Shown: positions 8,772 through 16,125, counted from the first letter of the stretch. The stretch: 64,000 nucleotides of DNA from [Mycobacterium] fortunisiensis (GCF_019050325.1 NZ_VOMB01000012.1:62001-126000); one strand, 5' to 3'. Numbers and translations are program-made. Notes: generated from the sequence alone by a model not told the origin.

Positions 8772-10199
8772 ATGGCTGCAGTGTTGACGTCGATGTTGCC
8801 CTCGGGCCCGCGCATCACGCCCGACCGGGTGCGCGCCGTCCTGGCGCGCAGCATCCTGACCGACGGCTTCGATCTCGTCCTCGACCTGGACCGGTCCCGG
8901 GGTTCCTGGCTGGTCGACGCCCGCACCGGCGAGCGCTTCCTGGACATGTTCACTTTCTTCGCCTCCTCGGCACTGGGCATGAACCACCCGGCGCTGGCCG
9001 ACGACGATCACTTCCGCGCCGAACTGACTCAGGCCGCGGTGAACAAGCCGAGCAACTCCGACATCTACAGCGTGCCGCTGGCCCGGTTCGTCGACACCTT
9101 CCGCCGCGTGCTCGGTGACCCCGACCTGCCGCACCTGTTCTTCGTCGACGGCGGCGCACTGGCCGTCGAAAACGCACTCAAGGTCGCCTTCGACTGGAAG
9201 AGTCGGCACAACGAGGCCCGCGGCATCGACCCCGCGTTGGGCACCCAGGTACTGCATCTGCGCGGCGCCTTCCACGGCCGCAGCGGCTACACCATGTCGC
9301 TGACCAACACCGACCCGGTCAAGGTGGCCCGGTTCCCCAAGTTCGACTGGCCCCGCATCGAAACCCCCTACCTCCGGCCCGGGGTGGACATCGCTGCGCT
9401 CGAAGCCGATTCGCTGCGCGCGGCCCGCGCCGCCTTCGAAGCGAACCCGCACGACATCGCGTGCTTTTTGGCCGAGCCGATCCAGGGTGAGGGCGGGGAC
9501 CGGCATCTGCGGCCGGAGTTCTTCGCCGCGATGCGGGAACTGTGCGACGAGTTCGACGCCCTGCTGGTGTTCGACGAGGTGCAGACCGGATGCGGGATCA
9601 CCGGAACCGCCTGGGCCTACCAGCAATTGGGCGTGGTCCCGGACGTGGTGGCCTTCGGGAAGAAGACGCAGGTGTGCGGGGTGATGGCGGGCGGCCGCGC
9701 ACGCGAGGAGCGATTCAGCACACGCGCACGCGAGGAGCAGTCCAGCACACGCGCACGCGAGGAGCAGTCCAGCACACGCGTCGACGACGTCGCCGACAAC
9801 GTCTTCACCGTGAGCTCGCGGATCAATTCCACCTGGGGTGGCAACCTGGTGGACATGGTGCGTTCGCGGCGGATCCTGGAGGTCATCGAGTCCGACGGCT
9901 TGTTCCGCGACGCCGCGGTGACGGGGGAGTATCTGCTCGGCCAGTTGCGCAGACTGGCAGTCGATTTCACCGGGACCGTGCTCGATCCGCGCGGGCGCGG
10001 GCTGATGTGCGCGTTCAGCCTGCCCACCCCCGCCGAACGTGACGAACTGATTCGCCGGCTGTGGAACCGCCGCGTCATCATGCTGCCGAGCGGCACCGAC
10101 TCGGTGCGGTTCCGGCCGGCGCTGACGGCCACCCGCGCCGAGATCGACGCCGGTCTGGAGGCCGTGCGCGACGCGCTCAGCGCTCCGCTGGCCGGCTAG
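8772..10199 (+). CDS. lat: L-lysine 6-aminotransferase with tandem-repeat insertion
   Basis: PLP-dependent class III aminotransferase that transfers the epsilon-amino group of lysine to 2-oxoglutarate, giving the semialdehyde oxidised by pcd. It has 475 residues, about 25 more than the M. tuberculosis enzyme as remembered. The PLP-binding lysine is in FGKK (297/298) and the conserved FDEVQTG and NSTWGG segments are present. Between GGR and VDDVADN the protein carries three copies of a nine-residue unit (RAREEQSST, first copy degenerate; residues about 309-335), in frame and directly downstream of the active-site lysine strand. Whether the enzyme tolerates this loop is unknown. Start ATG 8772. 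Confidence 0.93.
   Translation: MAAVLTSMLPSGPRITPDRVRAVLARSILTDGFDLVLDLDRSRGSWLVDARTGERFLDMFTFFASSALGMNHPALADDDHFRAELTQAAVNKPSNSDIYSVPLARFVDTFRRVLGDPDLPHLFFVDGGALAVENALKVAFDWKSRHNEARGIDPALGTQVLHLRGAFHGRSGYTMSLTNTDPVKVARFPKFDWPRIETPYLRPGVDIAALEADSLRAARAAFEANPHDIACFLAEPIQGEGGDRHLRPEFFAAMRELCDEFDALLVFDEVQTGCGITGTAWAYQQLGVVPDVVAFGKKTQVCGVMAGGRAREERFSTRAREEQSSTRAREEQSSTRVDDVADNVFTVSSRINSTWGGNLVDMVRSRRILEVIESDGLFRDAAVTGEYLLGQLRRLAVDFTGTVLDPRGRGLMCAFSLPTPAERDELIRRLWNRRVIMLPSGTDSVRFRPALTATRAEIDAGLEAVRDALSAPLAG
9696..9780 (+). repeat. 27-bp in-frame tandem repeat inside lat
   Basis: Three copies of a 27-bp unit at 9696-9722, 9723-9749 and 9750-9776, plus four bases of a fourth. Copies 2 and 3 are identical; copy 1 differs in the middle (GCGATTCAG versus GCAGTCCAG). 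The length is a multiple of three, so it inserts nine residues per copy and preserves the lat frame. Confidence 0.95.
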
Positions 10200-10752
10200 G
10201 GGGCGCGGCGACTTCCTGACGCAGAATCGATTTCAGCCTGGGCAGATCGGCTCCAGCTATCAGCCGGCACCCATGCAGTTCGGCCAGTTTGTGTGCAGCC
10301 GGGGTGAATTCGTTGTTGGTGACCACCATGGTCTTGGTGCAGTCCTGCATCGGCGCCCCGGCGACAACCTCCTGCACGGCGGCCGCCCCCACCGGACGCG
10401 ACAGCCGTTTGCACTGCACGGCAATCCGATTCGGCCGGTGCCCGACGATCAGGTCCACCCCCCAGTCGCCGGTGAGCGGCGTCATGATGACCGGCAACCC
10501 GGCGGTGCGGGCCACGTGCGCCACCCGGTCCTCGAACTCCAACCCGGTCATCTCGGTGGCCGCCGATTCGCCTGCGGTGGGGATGGACAGGCCCCGAAAC
10601 ACCGCCAGCACGAACCGCGGGGTGCCCACCAAAGCCAACGGCGCCACGACGGCGATCGCCACGCACCAACGTGCGTCCACCCCGGCCAGATGCGCTGCCA
10701 GCCCCGCTGCCACGCCGGCGGCCGCACAGAGCTTGATCCGAAGCCGTCCCAC
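10177..10752 (-). CDS. Membrane-anchored Mrr-like restriction endonuclease-fold protein
   Basis: Protein of 191 residues with two hydrophobic segments at the N-terminus (about 7-24 and 28-53) followed by an Mrr_cat-type PD-(D/E)xK nuclease-fold domain. The motif D100-x12-Q113-x-K115 (GVDLIV ... AVQCKR) and an upstream Glu (72-74) fit the Mrr catalytic set. Related membrane-plus-Mrr proteins are widespread in actinobacteria, with unproven roles in DNA degradation or stress. Its 3' end overlaps the end of lat by 23 bp in convergent orientation. No methylase is nearby, so a restriction-modification role is not supported. Confidence 0.82.
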   Translation of the reverse strand: MGRLRIKLCAAAGVAAGLAAHLAGVDARWCVAIAVVAPLALVGTPRFVLAVFRGLSIPTAGESAATEMTGLEFEDRVAHVARTAGLPVIMTPLTGDWGVDLIVGHRPNRIAVQCKRLSRPVGAAAVQEVVAGAPMQDCTKTMVVTNNEFTPAAHKLAELHGCRLIAGADLPRLKSILRQEVAAPPSRPAER

Positions 10753-10823
10753 GGGCCCGAATGCTAACCGCGGCCACTGACATCTGCGGCGCCGTTCCCA
10801 GCTTTGCGCGCTAACCTCGATCA

Positions 10824-11510
10824 GTGACGACTGAACCGGCCACGGGCAGCACCGAGTTGCCGATCGAGCACGCGCTCGCCGGCGGCGAACCGCAGCGCGT
10901 GGGCTGGTTCCGCTTCTACTTCGCCGACGAGCGCTGGGAATGGTCCCCCCAGGTGGAGCGGATGCACGGCTACGAACCGGGCACCGCGCACCCGACCACC
11001 GAGTTGGTGCTGTCGCACAAGCACCCCGAGGACTATGGCCAGGTCGCGGCGACCCTCGACGAGATCCGGCGCACCTCCGGCGCGTTCAGCACCCGGCACC
11101 GCATCATCGACACGGCAGGCGCCGTCCACCACGTCGTCGTGGTCGGCGACCAACTGTTCGACGACACCGGCACCGTCATCGGCACCCACGGCTTCTACGT
11201 CGACGTCTCACCGTCGATCGCACACGCCCACGAGCAGACCGTCACCGAGGTGGTGGCCGGAATCGCCGAGGCCCGCAGCGGGATCGAGCAGGCCAAGGGC
11301 ATGCTGATGCTGATCTACCGGATCAATGCCGAAGCGGCCTTCGAACTGCTCAAGTGGCGCTCCCAGGAAACCAACACCAAGTTGCGGATGCTGGCCGAAC
11401 AGCTGGCCAAAGACTTTCTGGAGCTGGACTACACCGAGGCGCTGCCCGAGCGGGTCATCTTCGACCGGCTACTGCTCACCACCCACTTACGGGTCGAGCC
11501 GGAGGTTTAG
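10824..11510 (+). CDS. PAS-ANTAR domain RNA-binding regulator
   Basis: Protein of 228 residues starting at GTG 10824. A PAS-like sensor domain covers about residues 20-130 and an ANTAR domain about 150-205, recognisable from the block IEQAKGMLMLIYRINAEAAF. ANTAR proteins bind dual-hairpin RNAs and act as antiterminators in response to a signal sensed by the partner domain. It is the first gene of a plus-strand series leading to usfY and lies in the lat-sigF island, so a stress-sensing role is plausible. No SigF-type promoter is obvious directly upstream. Confidence 0.85.
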   Translation: MTTEPATGSTELPIEHALAGGEPQRVGWFRFYFADERWEWSPQVERMHGYEPGTAHPTTELVLSHKHPEDYGQVAATLDEIRRTSGAFSTRHRIIDTAGAVHHVVVVGDQLFDDTGTVIGTHGFYVDVSPSIAHAHEQTVTEVVAGIAEARSGIEQAKGMLMLIYRINAEAAFELLKWRSQETNTKLRMLAEQLAKDFLELDYTEALPERVIFDRLLLTTHLRVEPEV

Positions 11511-11569
11511 CGCCACCCGATCCAGGGAAAACTCCCCGCGCCGATGCGAAGCGACAAGGGGGTTGACCG

Positions 11570-11809
11570 ATGTCGACATGCGCCACGTGTGGCAACGACT
11601 ATGACAAGACATTCACGGTGAGCTGGGATGGGCAAACCGCGGACTTCGACAGCGTGGAATGCGCGGCCGTGCGGATCGCTCCCGAGTGCGCCCACTGCGG
11701 TTGCCGGATCCTCGGACACGGGGTCGAGGCCGCCGACACCATGTACTGCTGCGCACACTGCGCCCGTGAGTCCGGCCATTCCGAGCTGGTCGACCGGCGT
11801 GCGGGCTGA
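11570..11809 (+). CDS. Small cysteine-rich zinc-ribbon/metallothionein-like protein
   Basis: A 79-residue protein with cysteines as CxxC (CATC), a single Cys in VECAA, CxxCxC (CAHCGC) and CCxxC (CCAHC). This spacing resembles prokaryotic metallothionein or zinc-ribbon proteins and predicts binding of zinc or another thiophilic metal. The start is ATG 11570, preceded by an A/G-rich ribosome site. It lies 59 bp after the PAS-ANTAR gene and 15 bp before the flavodoxin-like gene, so it is probably part of one transcript. Metal identity and role (storage, delivery or redox buffering) are not deducible. Confidence 0.75.
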   Translation: MSTCATCGNDYDKTFTVSWDGQTADFDSVECAAVRIAPECAHCGCRILGHGVEAADTMYCCAHCARESGHSELVDRRAG

Positions 11810-11824
11810 GGCGGAACCGCGCCG

Positions 11825-12442
11825 ATGACCGCCCCCACCCTGACCGGGCTGGCCCTGGTGTGCAGCCTCAAGCGCAAGCCGGCCGAATCCAGCAGTGAGC
11901 TGATCGCCGATCAGGTCTGCGAGAACCTCACCGTGCTCGGCGTCGGCACCGAGACGATCCGCTGCGCCGACTACACGATCGAACCCGGTGTCGAGGCCGA
12001 TATGGGTGACGGAGATCAGTGGCCAGAGATCCGGAAAAAGGTTCTCGCCGCCGACATCCTGCTGCTGTCGACGCCGGTGTGGCTCGGCCACCCGTCGAGC
12101 ATCGCTCAGCGAGTGCTGGAGCGGCTGGACGCGGAGCTGTCCAACACCGACGACGCCGGTCGCCCGGTGCTGGCCGGCAAGGTCGCCCTGGTGTCGGTGG
12201 TCGGAAACGAGGACGGCGCGCACAAGACGGTCGCCGATATCTTCCAGGGCCTCAACGACATCGGCTACAGCATCCCGGCCCAGGGCTGCACGTACTGGAA
12301 CGGCGAGGCCATGCACGGTACCGACTACCAGGATTTGGACGAGGTACCCGACGCGGTGGCAGCGGCGACCGCGGCCGCCGCGCGCAATGCCGCCCACCTG
12401 GCCGGCTTGCTCAAAGTCGGGCAGTACCCGCGTTACGAATGA
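11825..12442 (+). CDS. Flavodoxin-family NAD(P)H-dependent oxidoreductase
   Basis: Protein of 205 residues with a flavodoxin-like fold: the first beta strand is followed by a Ser-rich phosphate-binding loop (CSLKRKPAESSSE), the FMN-contacting LLLSTPVWLGHPSSIAQRVLERL segment is present, and a VVGNEDG loop follows. It is expected to bind FMN and reduce quinones or similar acceptors using NAD(P)H. Start ATG 11825 lies 15 bp after the Cys-rich small gene. The downstream usfY copy starts 14 bp after its stop, which suggests one operon of stress-associated genes. Confidence 0.83.
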   Translation: MTAPTLTGLALVCSLKRKPAESSSELIADQVCENLTVLGVGTETIRCADYTIEPGVEADMGDGDQWPEIRKKVLAADILLLSTPVWLGHPSSIAQRVLERLDAELSNTDDAGRPVLAGKVALVSVVGNEDGAHKTVADIFQGLNDIGYSIPAQGCTYWNGEAMHGTDYQDLDEVPDAVAAATAAAARNAAHLAGLLKVGQYPRYE

Positions 12443-12456
12443 GAGAGGAACACGAC

Positions 12457-12765
12457 ATGGAAGGGCCCGACGATCCCGTCGACCACGCCAGAACCACCCG
12501 GCCGCATGCCGGGGAAGCGATGAAGGACAACCGCAACATGCCGGCCCTGGTCCTGGTGGGCCTCGGCGTGGTGATGTTCGTGGCCTGCCTCTTCGCGTTC
12601 GCGACCGGCCACCCGCAGGTGGGCCTCGTGCTCGCGATCCTGGCCGCCATAGGGATACTCGGCGGCGGGCTCTGGCTGGCCATCGCCCACTTGCGCGTGC
12701 GCCGTATCGAACGGCGTTGGTACGCAGAACATCCCGAGGTCACCCCGCAGCCGCCCAACAGCTGA
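12457..12765 (+). CDS. UsfY family membrane protein (copy 1)
   Basis: Protein of 102 residues with the family N-terminal signature DPVDHARTTRPHAGEAMKDN, then two hydrophobic segments (about 28-48 and 53-75) and a basic C-terminal tail (RVRRIERRWYAEHP). UsfY is encoded directly upstream of rsbW-sigF in M. tuberculosis (Rv3288c); its function is unknown. GAGAGGAA precedes the ATG at 12457. A second copy of the same length is at 21127-21435. A strong hairpin terminator follows the stop. Confidence 0.85.
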   Translation: MEGPDDPVDHARTTRPHAGEAMKDNRNMPALVLVGLGVVMFVACLFAFATGHPQVGLVLAILAAIGILGGGLWLAIAHLRVRRIERRWYAEHPEVTPQPPNS

Positions 12766-12786
12766 TCCGCCGGCCACCCCGGGCAT

Positions 12787-12820
12787 GAGATGGCCCAGCC
12801 ACCGTGGGCTGGGCCATCTC
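12787..12820. terminator. Bidirectional hairpin terminator between usfY copy 1 and csbD
   Basis: A perfect 14-bp inverted repeat, GAGATGGCCCAGCC (12787-12800) and its complement (12807-12820), around a 6-base loop. It lies between two convergent stop codons and has no long U tract, as is common for mycobacterial terminators. Confidence 0.85.
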
Positions 12821-12838
12821 CTCTGTTCAGGGTTCCGG

Positions 12839-13081
12839 TCAGGGCCGCTGGCTCGCCTGCTGACGCTTCTCGGCGGCCTCGGCTCCGGCCCGGGCCGATT
12901 CGGCTTCGGCCTCCTTCTTTGCCACGTCCTGCTGGGCGTCGGCTTTGTCCTGCTGGGCTTTACCCTCGCGAACCAAGTCATCGCGGCCGGTCACGGTGCC
13001 GACGGCTTCCTTGGCTTTACCCTTGACGTCCTCGACGACGCCCTTGATGCCTTCTTCAGGTCCTGAGTTCTTCTCGGTCAT
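12839..13081 (-). CDS. CsbD family general stress protein
   Basis: Small hydrophilic protein of 80 residues, rich in Ala, Glu, Lys and Gln. The CsbD signature GIKGVVEDVKGKAKEAVGTVTGRDDL occupies residues about 11-36, followed by a helical Ala/Gln-rich tail. CsbD proteins accumulate under general stress; in Bacillus they are SigB-dependent. A SigF-like promoter (GTTT-N15-GGGAAC, 13145-13169) lies 64 bp upstream on this strand, consistent with control by the related mycobacterial stress sigma factor. It ends at the shared terminator. Confidence 0.9.
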   Translation of the reverse strand: MTEKNSGPEEGIKGVVEDVKGKAKEAVGTVTGRDDLVREGKAQQDKADAQQDVAKKEAEAESARAGAEAAEKRQQASQRP

Positions 13082-13144
13082 GTCTACCTTTCCGCTACTG
13101 GAGTGGATTGGTCATTTGTCGCGGCTTCTGCACGCACTTCATGG

Positions 13145-13169
13145 GTTCCCTGGCCCGCAGACGCTAAAC
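13145..13169 (-). promoter_or_regulatory. Candidate SigF promoter for csbD
   Basis: On the minus strand GTTT (complement of 13166-13169), 15 bp, then GGGAAC (complement of 13145-13150). The mycobacterial SigF consensus is GTTT-N15-17-GGGTAT; the -10 differs at two positions. Confidence 0.5.
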
Positions 13170-13203
13170 CCGGCCTGGCAAATACACAGGTGTCGTCCGA
13201 CAC

Positions 13204-13228
13204 GTTTGCGCAGCGCCCGGATGGGTAC
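13204..13228 (+). promoter_or_regulatory. Candidate SigF promoter for the methyltransferase-CDGSH pair
   Basis: GTTT at 13204-13207, 15-bp spacer, GGGTAC at 13223-13228, 31 bp ahead of the ATG at 13260. Together with the csbD promoter it forms a divergent SigF-type promoter pair. Confidence 0.6.
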
Positions 13229-13259
13229 CGAATAGGGGTACTTTCCGGAGGGAGTGAGG

Positions 13260-13937
13260 ATGGCCGTCGAGACCATCGCCGTTGGCGCCGAGGGCGTTTA
13301 CCGGCCGCAGCACGATTCGTGGCTGCTGATCGATGCACTCGAACGCAGTGGTGCGGTAGTGGGCCGACGGGTGGTGGACCTGTGCGCCGGAAGCGGGGTG
13401 GTGGCCATCGCCGCCGCCGAGCTGGGAGCCACCGCGGTCACGGCGCTGGACATCTCGCCGTGCGCGGTCCGTTGCTCGCAGGCCAACGCGCTCGCCGCGC
13501 AGGTAGAGGTGGAAACCAGGCTGGCGTCGTGGTCGCAGGCGCTGGAACACGAACCCTTCGACGTGGTGGTCTGCAATCCGCCCTATGTGCCGGTCGGACC
13601 GGACACTGTGGCCGGTGCGGTTCCCGCGGCCGACCCGATGGGTGCCTGGGACGGCGGCCCAGACGGCCGCCGGGTGCTGGATCCGTTGTGTGCTTCGGCG
13701 TCCGACATGGTGGCCGACGGCGGGGCGCTGTTCCTGGTGCAGTCCGAGTTCGCCGACGTCGACCGGTCGTTGAAGGCGTTGCGCGACAGTGGTCTGGATG
13801 CCGATATCTGTGCCACCCAACGCATTCCGTTCGGACCCGTGCTGCACGCGCAGGCGGGCTGGCTCCGCGACACCGGGCGGTTGACCGAGGCCCGGACTGA
13901 GGAGCAGCTGGTGGTCATCCGGGCGGACAAGCGATGA
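13260..13937 (+). CDS. HemK2/MTQ2-like SAM-dependent methyltransferase
   Basis: Class I SAM-dependent methyltransferase of 225 residues. The SAM-binding motif VDLCAGSGVVAIAA is near residues 41-54 and the NPPY motif (VVCNPPYVPV) marks the N-methyltransferase group that modifies protein glutamines or nucleic acid bases. Size and motifs match HemK2/MTQ2-like enzymes. The ATG at 13260 was chosen because GGAGGGAG (13247-13254) is correctly spaced; the in-frame GTG at 13254 lies inside this ribosome site. The stop overlaps the start of the CDGSH gene by 4 bp, so the two are translationally coupled. The substrate is unknown. Confidence 0.85.
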   Translation: MAVETIAVGAEGVYRPQHDSWLLIDALERSGAVVGRRVVDLCAGSGVVAIAAAELGATAVTALDISPCAVRCSQANALAAQVEVETRLASWSQALEHEPFDVVVCNPPYVPVGPDTVAGAVPAADPMGAWDGGPDGRRVLDPLCASASDMVADGGALFLVQSEFADVDRSLKALRDSGLDADICATQRIPFGPVLHAQAGWLRDTGRLTEARTEEQLVVIRADKR

Positions 13938-14146
13938 CCGAGCCGCGGGCGGTGCGGGTGGTGCAGGGCGGCCCCATCCTCATCGAGGGGCCGGTGTCCA
14001 TCGAGCTGACCGACGGATCCACGGTGGAATCAGACCGTTTCATGGTGGCCGTCTGCACCTGCCGGCGGTCCAAGACCTACCCGCTGTGCGACACCAGCCA
14101 CCGCAAGGTCACGCGGCCGGCGCAGTCAGGGAAGCGGCCGGCATAG
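13934..14146 (+). CDS. CDGSH-type iron-sulfur protein
   Basis: A 70-residue protein with one mitoNEET-like motif, CTCRRSKTYPLCDTSH, giving three Cys and one His as ligands for a [2Fe-2S] cluster. The usual CDGSH core reads CDTSH, with Thr replacing Gly. CDGSH proteins transfer or sense iron-sulfur clusters and electrons. Translation is coupled to the methyltransferase (ATGA overlap), and its 3' end overlaps that of the convergent iron-containing redox enzyme by 21 bp. Confidence 0.88.
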   Translation: MTEPRAVRVVQGGPILIEGPVSIELTDGSTVESDRFMVAVCTCRRSKTYPLCDTSHRKVTRPAQSGKRPA

Positions 14147-15148
14147 CGAGCTGCGGCCGTCCCGCCAGCACGTCATCAGATGGTTGGCCAGGCGGTCCTC
14201 CATCACTCCGAAGGCCCGCATGCCGAACACCACGTCGGCGTCGAGGCCCGGTTCGCGCTGGACCAGATCCCCGACCACGTCGTGGCGGACCACCTGTTCG
14301 TGCACCGCGTCGGCTTCGACGTGCTCGCGGTAGAACCGGACACACGCCTCGGGGGCGTCAAGTCGCTGCAAGGCGGTGACCATGCGCTGCGAGCCGGGGG
14401 ACGAGGTGATCTCGGTGGCGGCGAAGTGGCCGGCGGCGGCCCCGCGCAACCGGCGGTGCAGACCGAACATCGACATCAGGTTGACGATCGCGAGGCTCTC
14501 GGCCGGGACCGCGTCCAGGTAGCCCAGGTAGCTGGGATCCAGATCGGCGGCCGCCATCAGATCGGCGAACAGCTGCTGATGGACGCGGGCAGCCGAGCCG
14601 GCCCCGTACTCGTCGAATTCGACTGCCACGAAAGCGGCTTTGGCCTGACCGCCCAGCCGCGGGATCAGCCAGGCGTGTGGATCGCCCTCTTTGAGGTGAT
14701 AGAGCGAACGGTGGATGAAGTACTCCCGCATCTGCGTCCACGTGCCCGCGTCGCGCAGGTGGTATGACGGGCCGGAGCCGTCGGCCGGTTCCGTCGAGAG
14801 CCGCGCCATCTCCCGCTCGGCGGTGTCCGCCTCGGGGTCGATGCTGCCCACCTCGCGGCGGACCGCCGCCAGGAATATCCGTTCGAACTGCGAACGCAGG
14901 TGCAGCAGGCCCGCGTTCCACTCCCAATCGGCGTCGACACCGGCGAAACCCCGATAGTGCAGCTCGTAGCAGATATACAGCGCCAGTTGCACGTCGAGGC
15001 CGAACGGATCGGCGTCGCGGAGCGGCACCCACACCGGTTCGAGGTGGTTGTGCGGGGCGCGGCCGCCGAGACGTTCGATCACCTCGGCAGAGATGGGCCC
15101 CTGGGCATAGGGGAGCCCGGGCTGGGCGAGGACAGGAAGCGTGGACAT
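14126..15148 (-). CDS. Iron-containing redox enzyme family protein (haem-oxygenase-like fold)
   Basis: Protein of 340 residues related to haem-oxygenase-like diiron proteins. Possible metal ligands sit in helices such as YICYELHYRGF (about residues 59-69), FDEYGAG and FYREHVEADAVHE (about 275-300). The family typically folds as a helical bundle binding two irons and carries out oxidative reactions; this member's substrate is not known. ATG 15148 was chosen because the upstream in-frame extension crosses a candidate SigF promoter (15161-15186). Its pairing with a CDGSH protein and a HemK2-like methyltransferase suggests a stress-linked iron redox function. Confidence 0.82.
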   Translation of the reverse strand: MSTLPVLAQPGLPYAQGPISAEVIERLGGRAPHNHLEPVWVPLRDADPFGLDVQLALYICYELHYRGFAGVDADWEWNAGLLHLRSQFERIFLAAVRREVGSIDPEADTAEREMARLSTEPADGSGPSYHLRDAGTWTQMREYFIHRSLYHLKEGDPHAWLIPRLGGQAKAAFVAVEFDEYGAGSAARVHQQLFADLMAAADLDPSYLGYLDAVPAESLAIVNLMSMFGLHRRLRGAAAGHFAATEITSSPGSQRMVTALQRLDAPEACVRFYREHVEADAVHEQVVRHDVVGDLVQREPGLDADVVFGMRAFGVMEDRLANHLMTCWRDGRSSLCRPLP

Positions 15149-15160
15149 TGCGGGCGAGAT

Positions 15161-15186
15161 ATTCCCGTCCACGGCCTTCGGTAAAC
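15161..15186 (-). promoter_or_regulatory. Candidate SigF promoter for the iron-containing redox enzyme
   Basis: Minus-strand GTTT (complement of 15183-15186), 16-bp spacer, GGGAAT (complement of 15161-15166), 12 bp ahead of the ATG at 15148. It lies back to back with the plus-strand candidate at 15212-15237. Confidence 0.6.
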
Positions 15187-15211
15187 GCTTGCGGCGCAGT
15201 TGGGTGCGCCC

Positions 15212-15237
15212 GTTTGCCCGGCGGCGTGACCGGGTAT
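15212..15237 (+). promoter_or_regulatory. Candidate SigF promoter for a 70-residue protein gene
   Basis: GTTT at 15212-15215, a 16-bp spacer and a perfect GGGTAT at 15232-15237, matching the SigF consensus fully, 28 bp before the ATG at 15266. Confidence 0.75.
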
Positions 15238-15265
15238 CCGAACACCACCGAATACGAGGTGAGTC

Positions 15266-15478
15266 ATGACGACGACAGCGCGGTCCGCGCCGACCCGGAT
15301 GCATCGGACCGATCGCACAGCGGGTGTCTTCGAGCGAATCGGGCAGGCCATTGAGTCCGAGCGCCGGGACGCGCTGGCCGAGCAGGCGATGACCGAACTG
15401 GTCTGGGGATGTTTGGCCGGTGCGGTCACTCACGACCCAGTGCCGGTGAATGCCGGCGGTGACCGGCGCGCAGTGTGA
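15266..15478 (+). CDS. Small hypothetical protein, probably SigF-dependent
   Basis: A 70-residue protein of unknown family, starting MTTTARSAPT and containing an amphipathic central helix (residues about 20-47, GVFERIGQAIESERRDALAE). It is supported as a gene by a clear ribosome site (GAGGTGAG) before the ATG and by a full-consensus SigF promoter 28 bp upstream. It has no signal peptide or membrane segment. The 3' end overlaps the convergent PRC-barrel gene by about 50 bp, so the last residues may be less constrained. Confidence 0.6.
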   Translation: MTTTARSAPTRMHRTDRTAGVFERIGQAIESERRDALAEQAMTELVWGCLAGAVTHDPVPVNAGGDRRAV

Positions 15479-15749
15479 CGCCCTCGGCACCGATCCTGGC
15501 GACATCGCTCCATTCTGCGAAGAACGTGCCACGATGTCGCCAGCGGGCGATCCGGGCGATGACGGCGGGTGCCGTGACGGCGGTGCGCTCGTAACCCAGA
15601 TATGAGGAGCGGGTGCGCGGGCTGATCACCAGCCCGCTGATCTCCGGGGTGTGGCCTTCGGTGAGTCGGAGCCGGACGTCGATCACGCTCCCGACCCGGT
15701 GGCCGTCGGCATCGTCGACCCGTAGCCCCAGCAGGTTACTCAGCTGCAT
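15426..15749 (-). CDS. PRC-barrel domain protein
   Basis: A 107-residue protein starting at ATG 15749 with a PRC-barrel-like N-terminal domain (MQLSNLLGLRVDDADGHRVG, then SVIDVRL and GLVISPR). These small beta-barrels occur in proteins of RNA processing and photosynthetic complexes and often act as binding modules. It overlaps the end of the upstream gene by 14 bp, is translationally coupled to it, and is the last gene of the transporter operon. The function in this operon is unknown. Confidence 0.78.
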   Translation of the reverse strand: MQLSNLLGLRVDDADGHRVGSVIDVRLRLTEGHTPEISGLVISPRTRSSYLGYERTAVTAPAVIARIARWRHRGTFFAEWSDVARIGAEGVTLRAGHRRHSPALGRE

Positions 15750-16125
15750 GGCGTCCTCCCGGGATACGCGCGACGATGTGGGCACGCAGCCAGTGCTCCA
15801 CCCAGTCGGCCTCGGCCGGCAGCGTGTCGGCCAACTCGACCGTGACACCGACCGATGCCACGTGCTCCCAGGGGACCTCGTGCAACATGGTGCGCGGCGG
15901 AGCGCCGCCGAGGATGCGGGTGAGCATCACCTGGCCGGTGAGGATCGCGGTGACGCGCGGTGGTGCACTGCCCGGGTCGATGTCGACACCGGCCTCGATG
16001 CCGTCGATTTCCAGATCGTCGACGATTCCGGCCGGCGCGCCGTCGTGGTCGAGCAGTTGCCGGTCCAGCAGGTGCAGCCGGGCGTCGACGATTCTCGACT
16101 CCGACGAGTTGCGCCGGCCGCTCAT
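15736..16125 (-). CDS. Hypothetical protein with PRC-barrel-like N-terminus
   Basis: A 129-residue protein beginning MSGRRNSSESRI. The segment ARLHLLDRQLLDHDGAPAG followed by IVDDLEIDG resembles the first strands of a PRC-barrel. The C-terminal half is hydrophilic and ends in a Trp/Arg-rich stretch. The ATG at 16125 overlaps the stop of the Nramp-like gene by 4 bp and its own 3' end overlaps the next gene by 14 bp, so three genes are tightly coupled. It may be a cytosolic partner of the transporter; that is inference from position. Confidence 0.72.
   Translation of the reverse strand: MSGRRNSSESRIVDARLHLLDRQLLDHDGAPAGIVDDLEIDGIEAGVDIDPGSAPPRVTAILTGQVMLTRILGGAPPRTMLHEVPWEHVASVGVTVELADTLPAEADWVEHWLRAHIVARIPGGRHAAE

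Noticed and set aside
9696..9780. Short CRISPR-like array
   Set aside because: The 27-bp units are contiguous with no spacers, in frame inside lat, and no cas genes are present.
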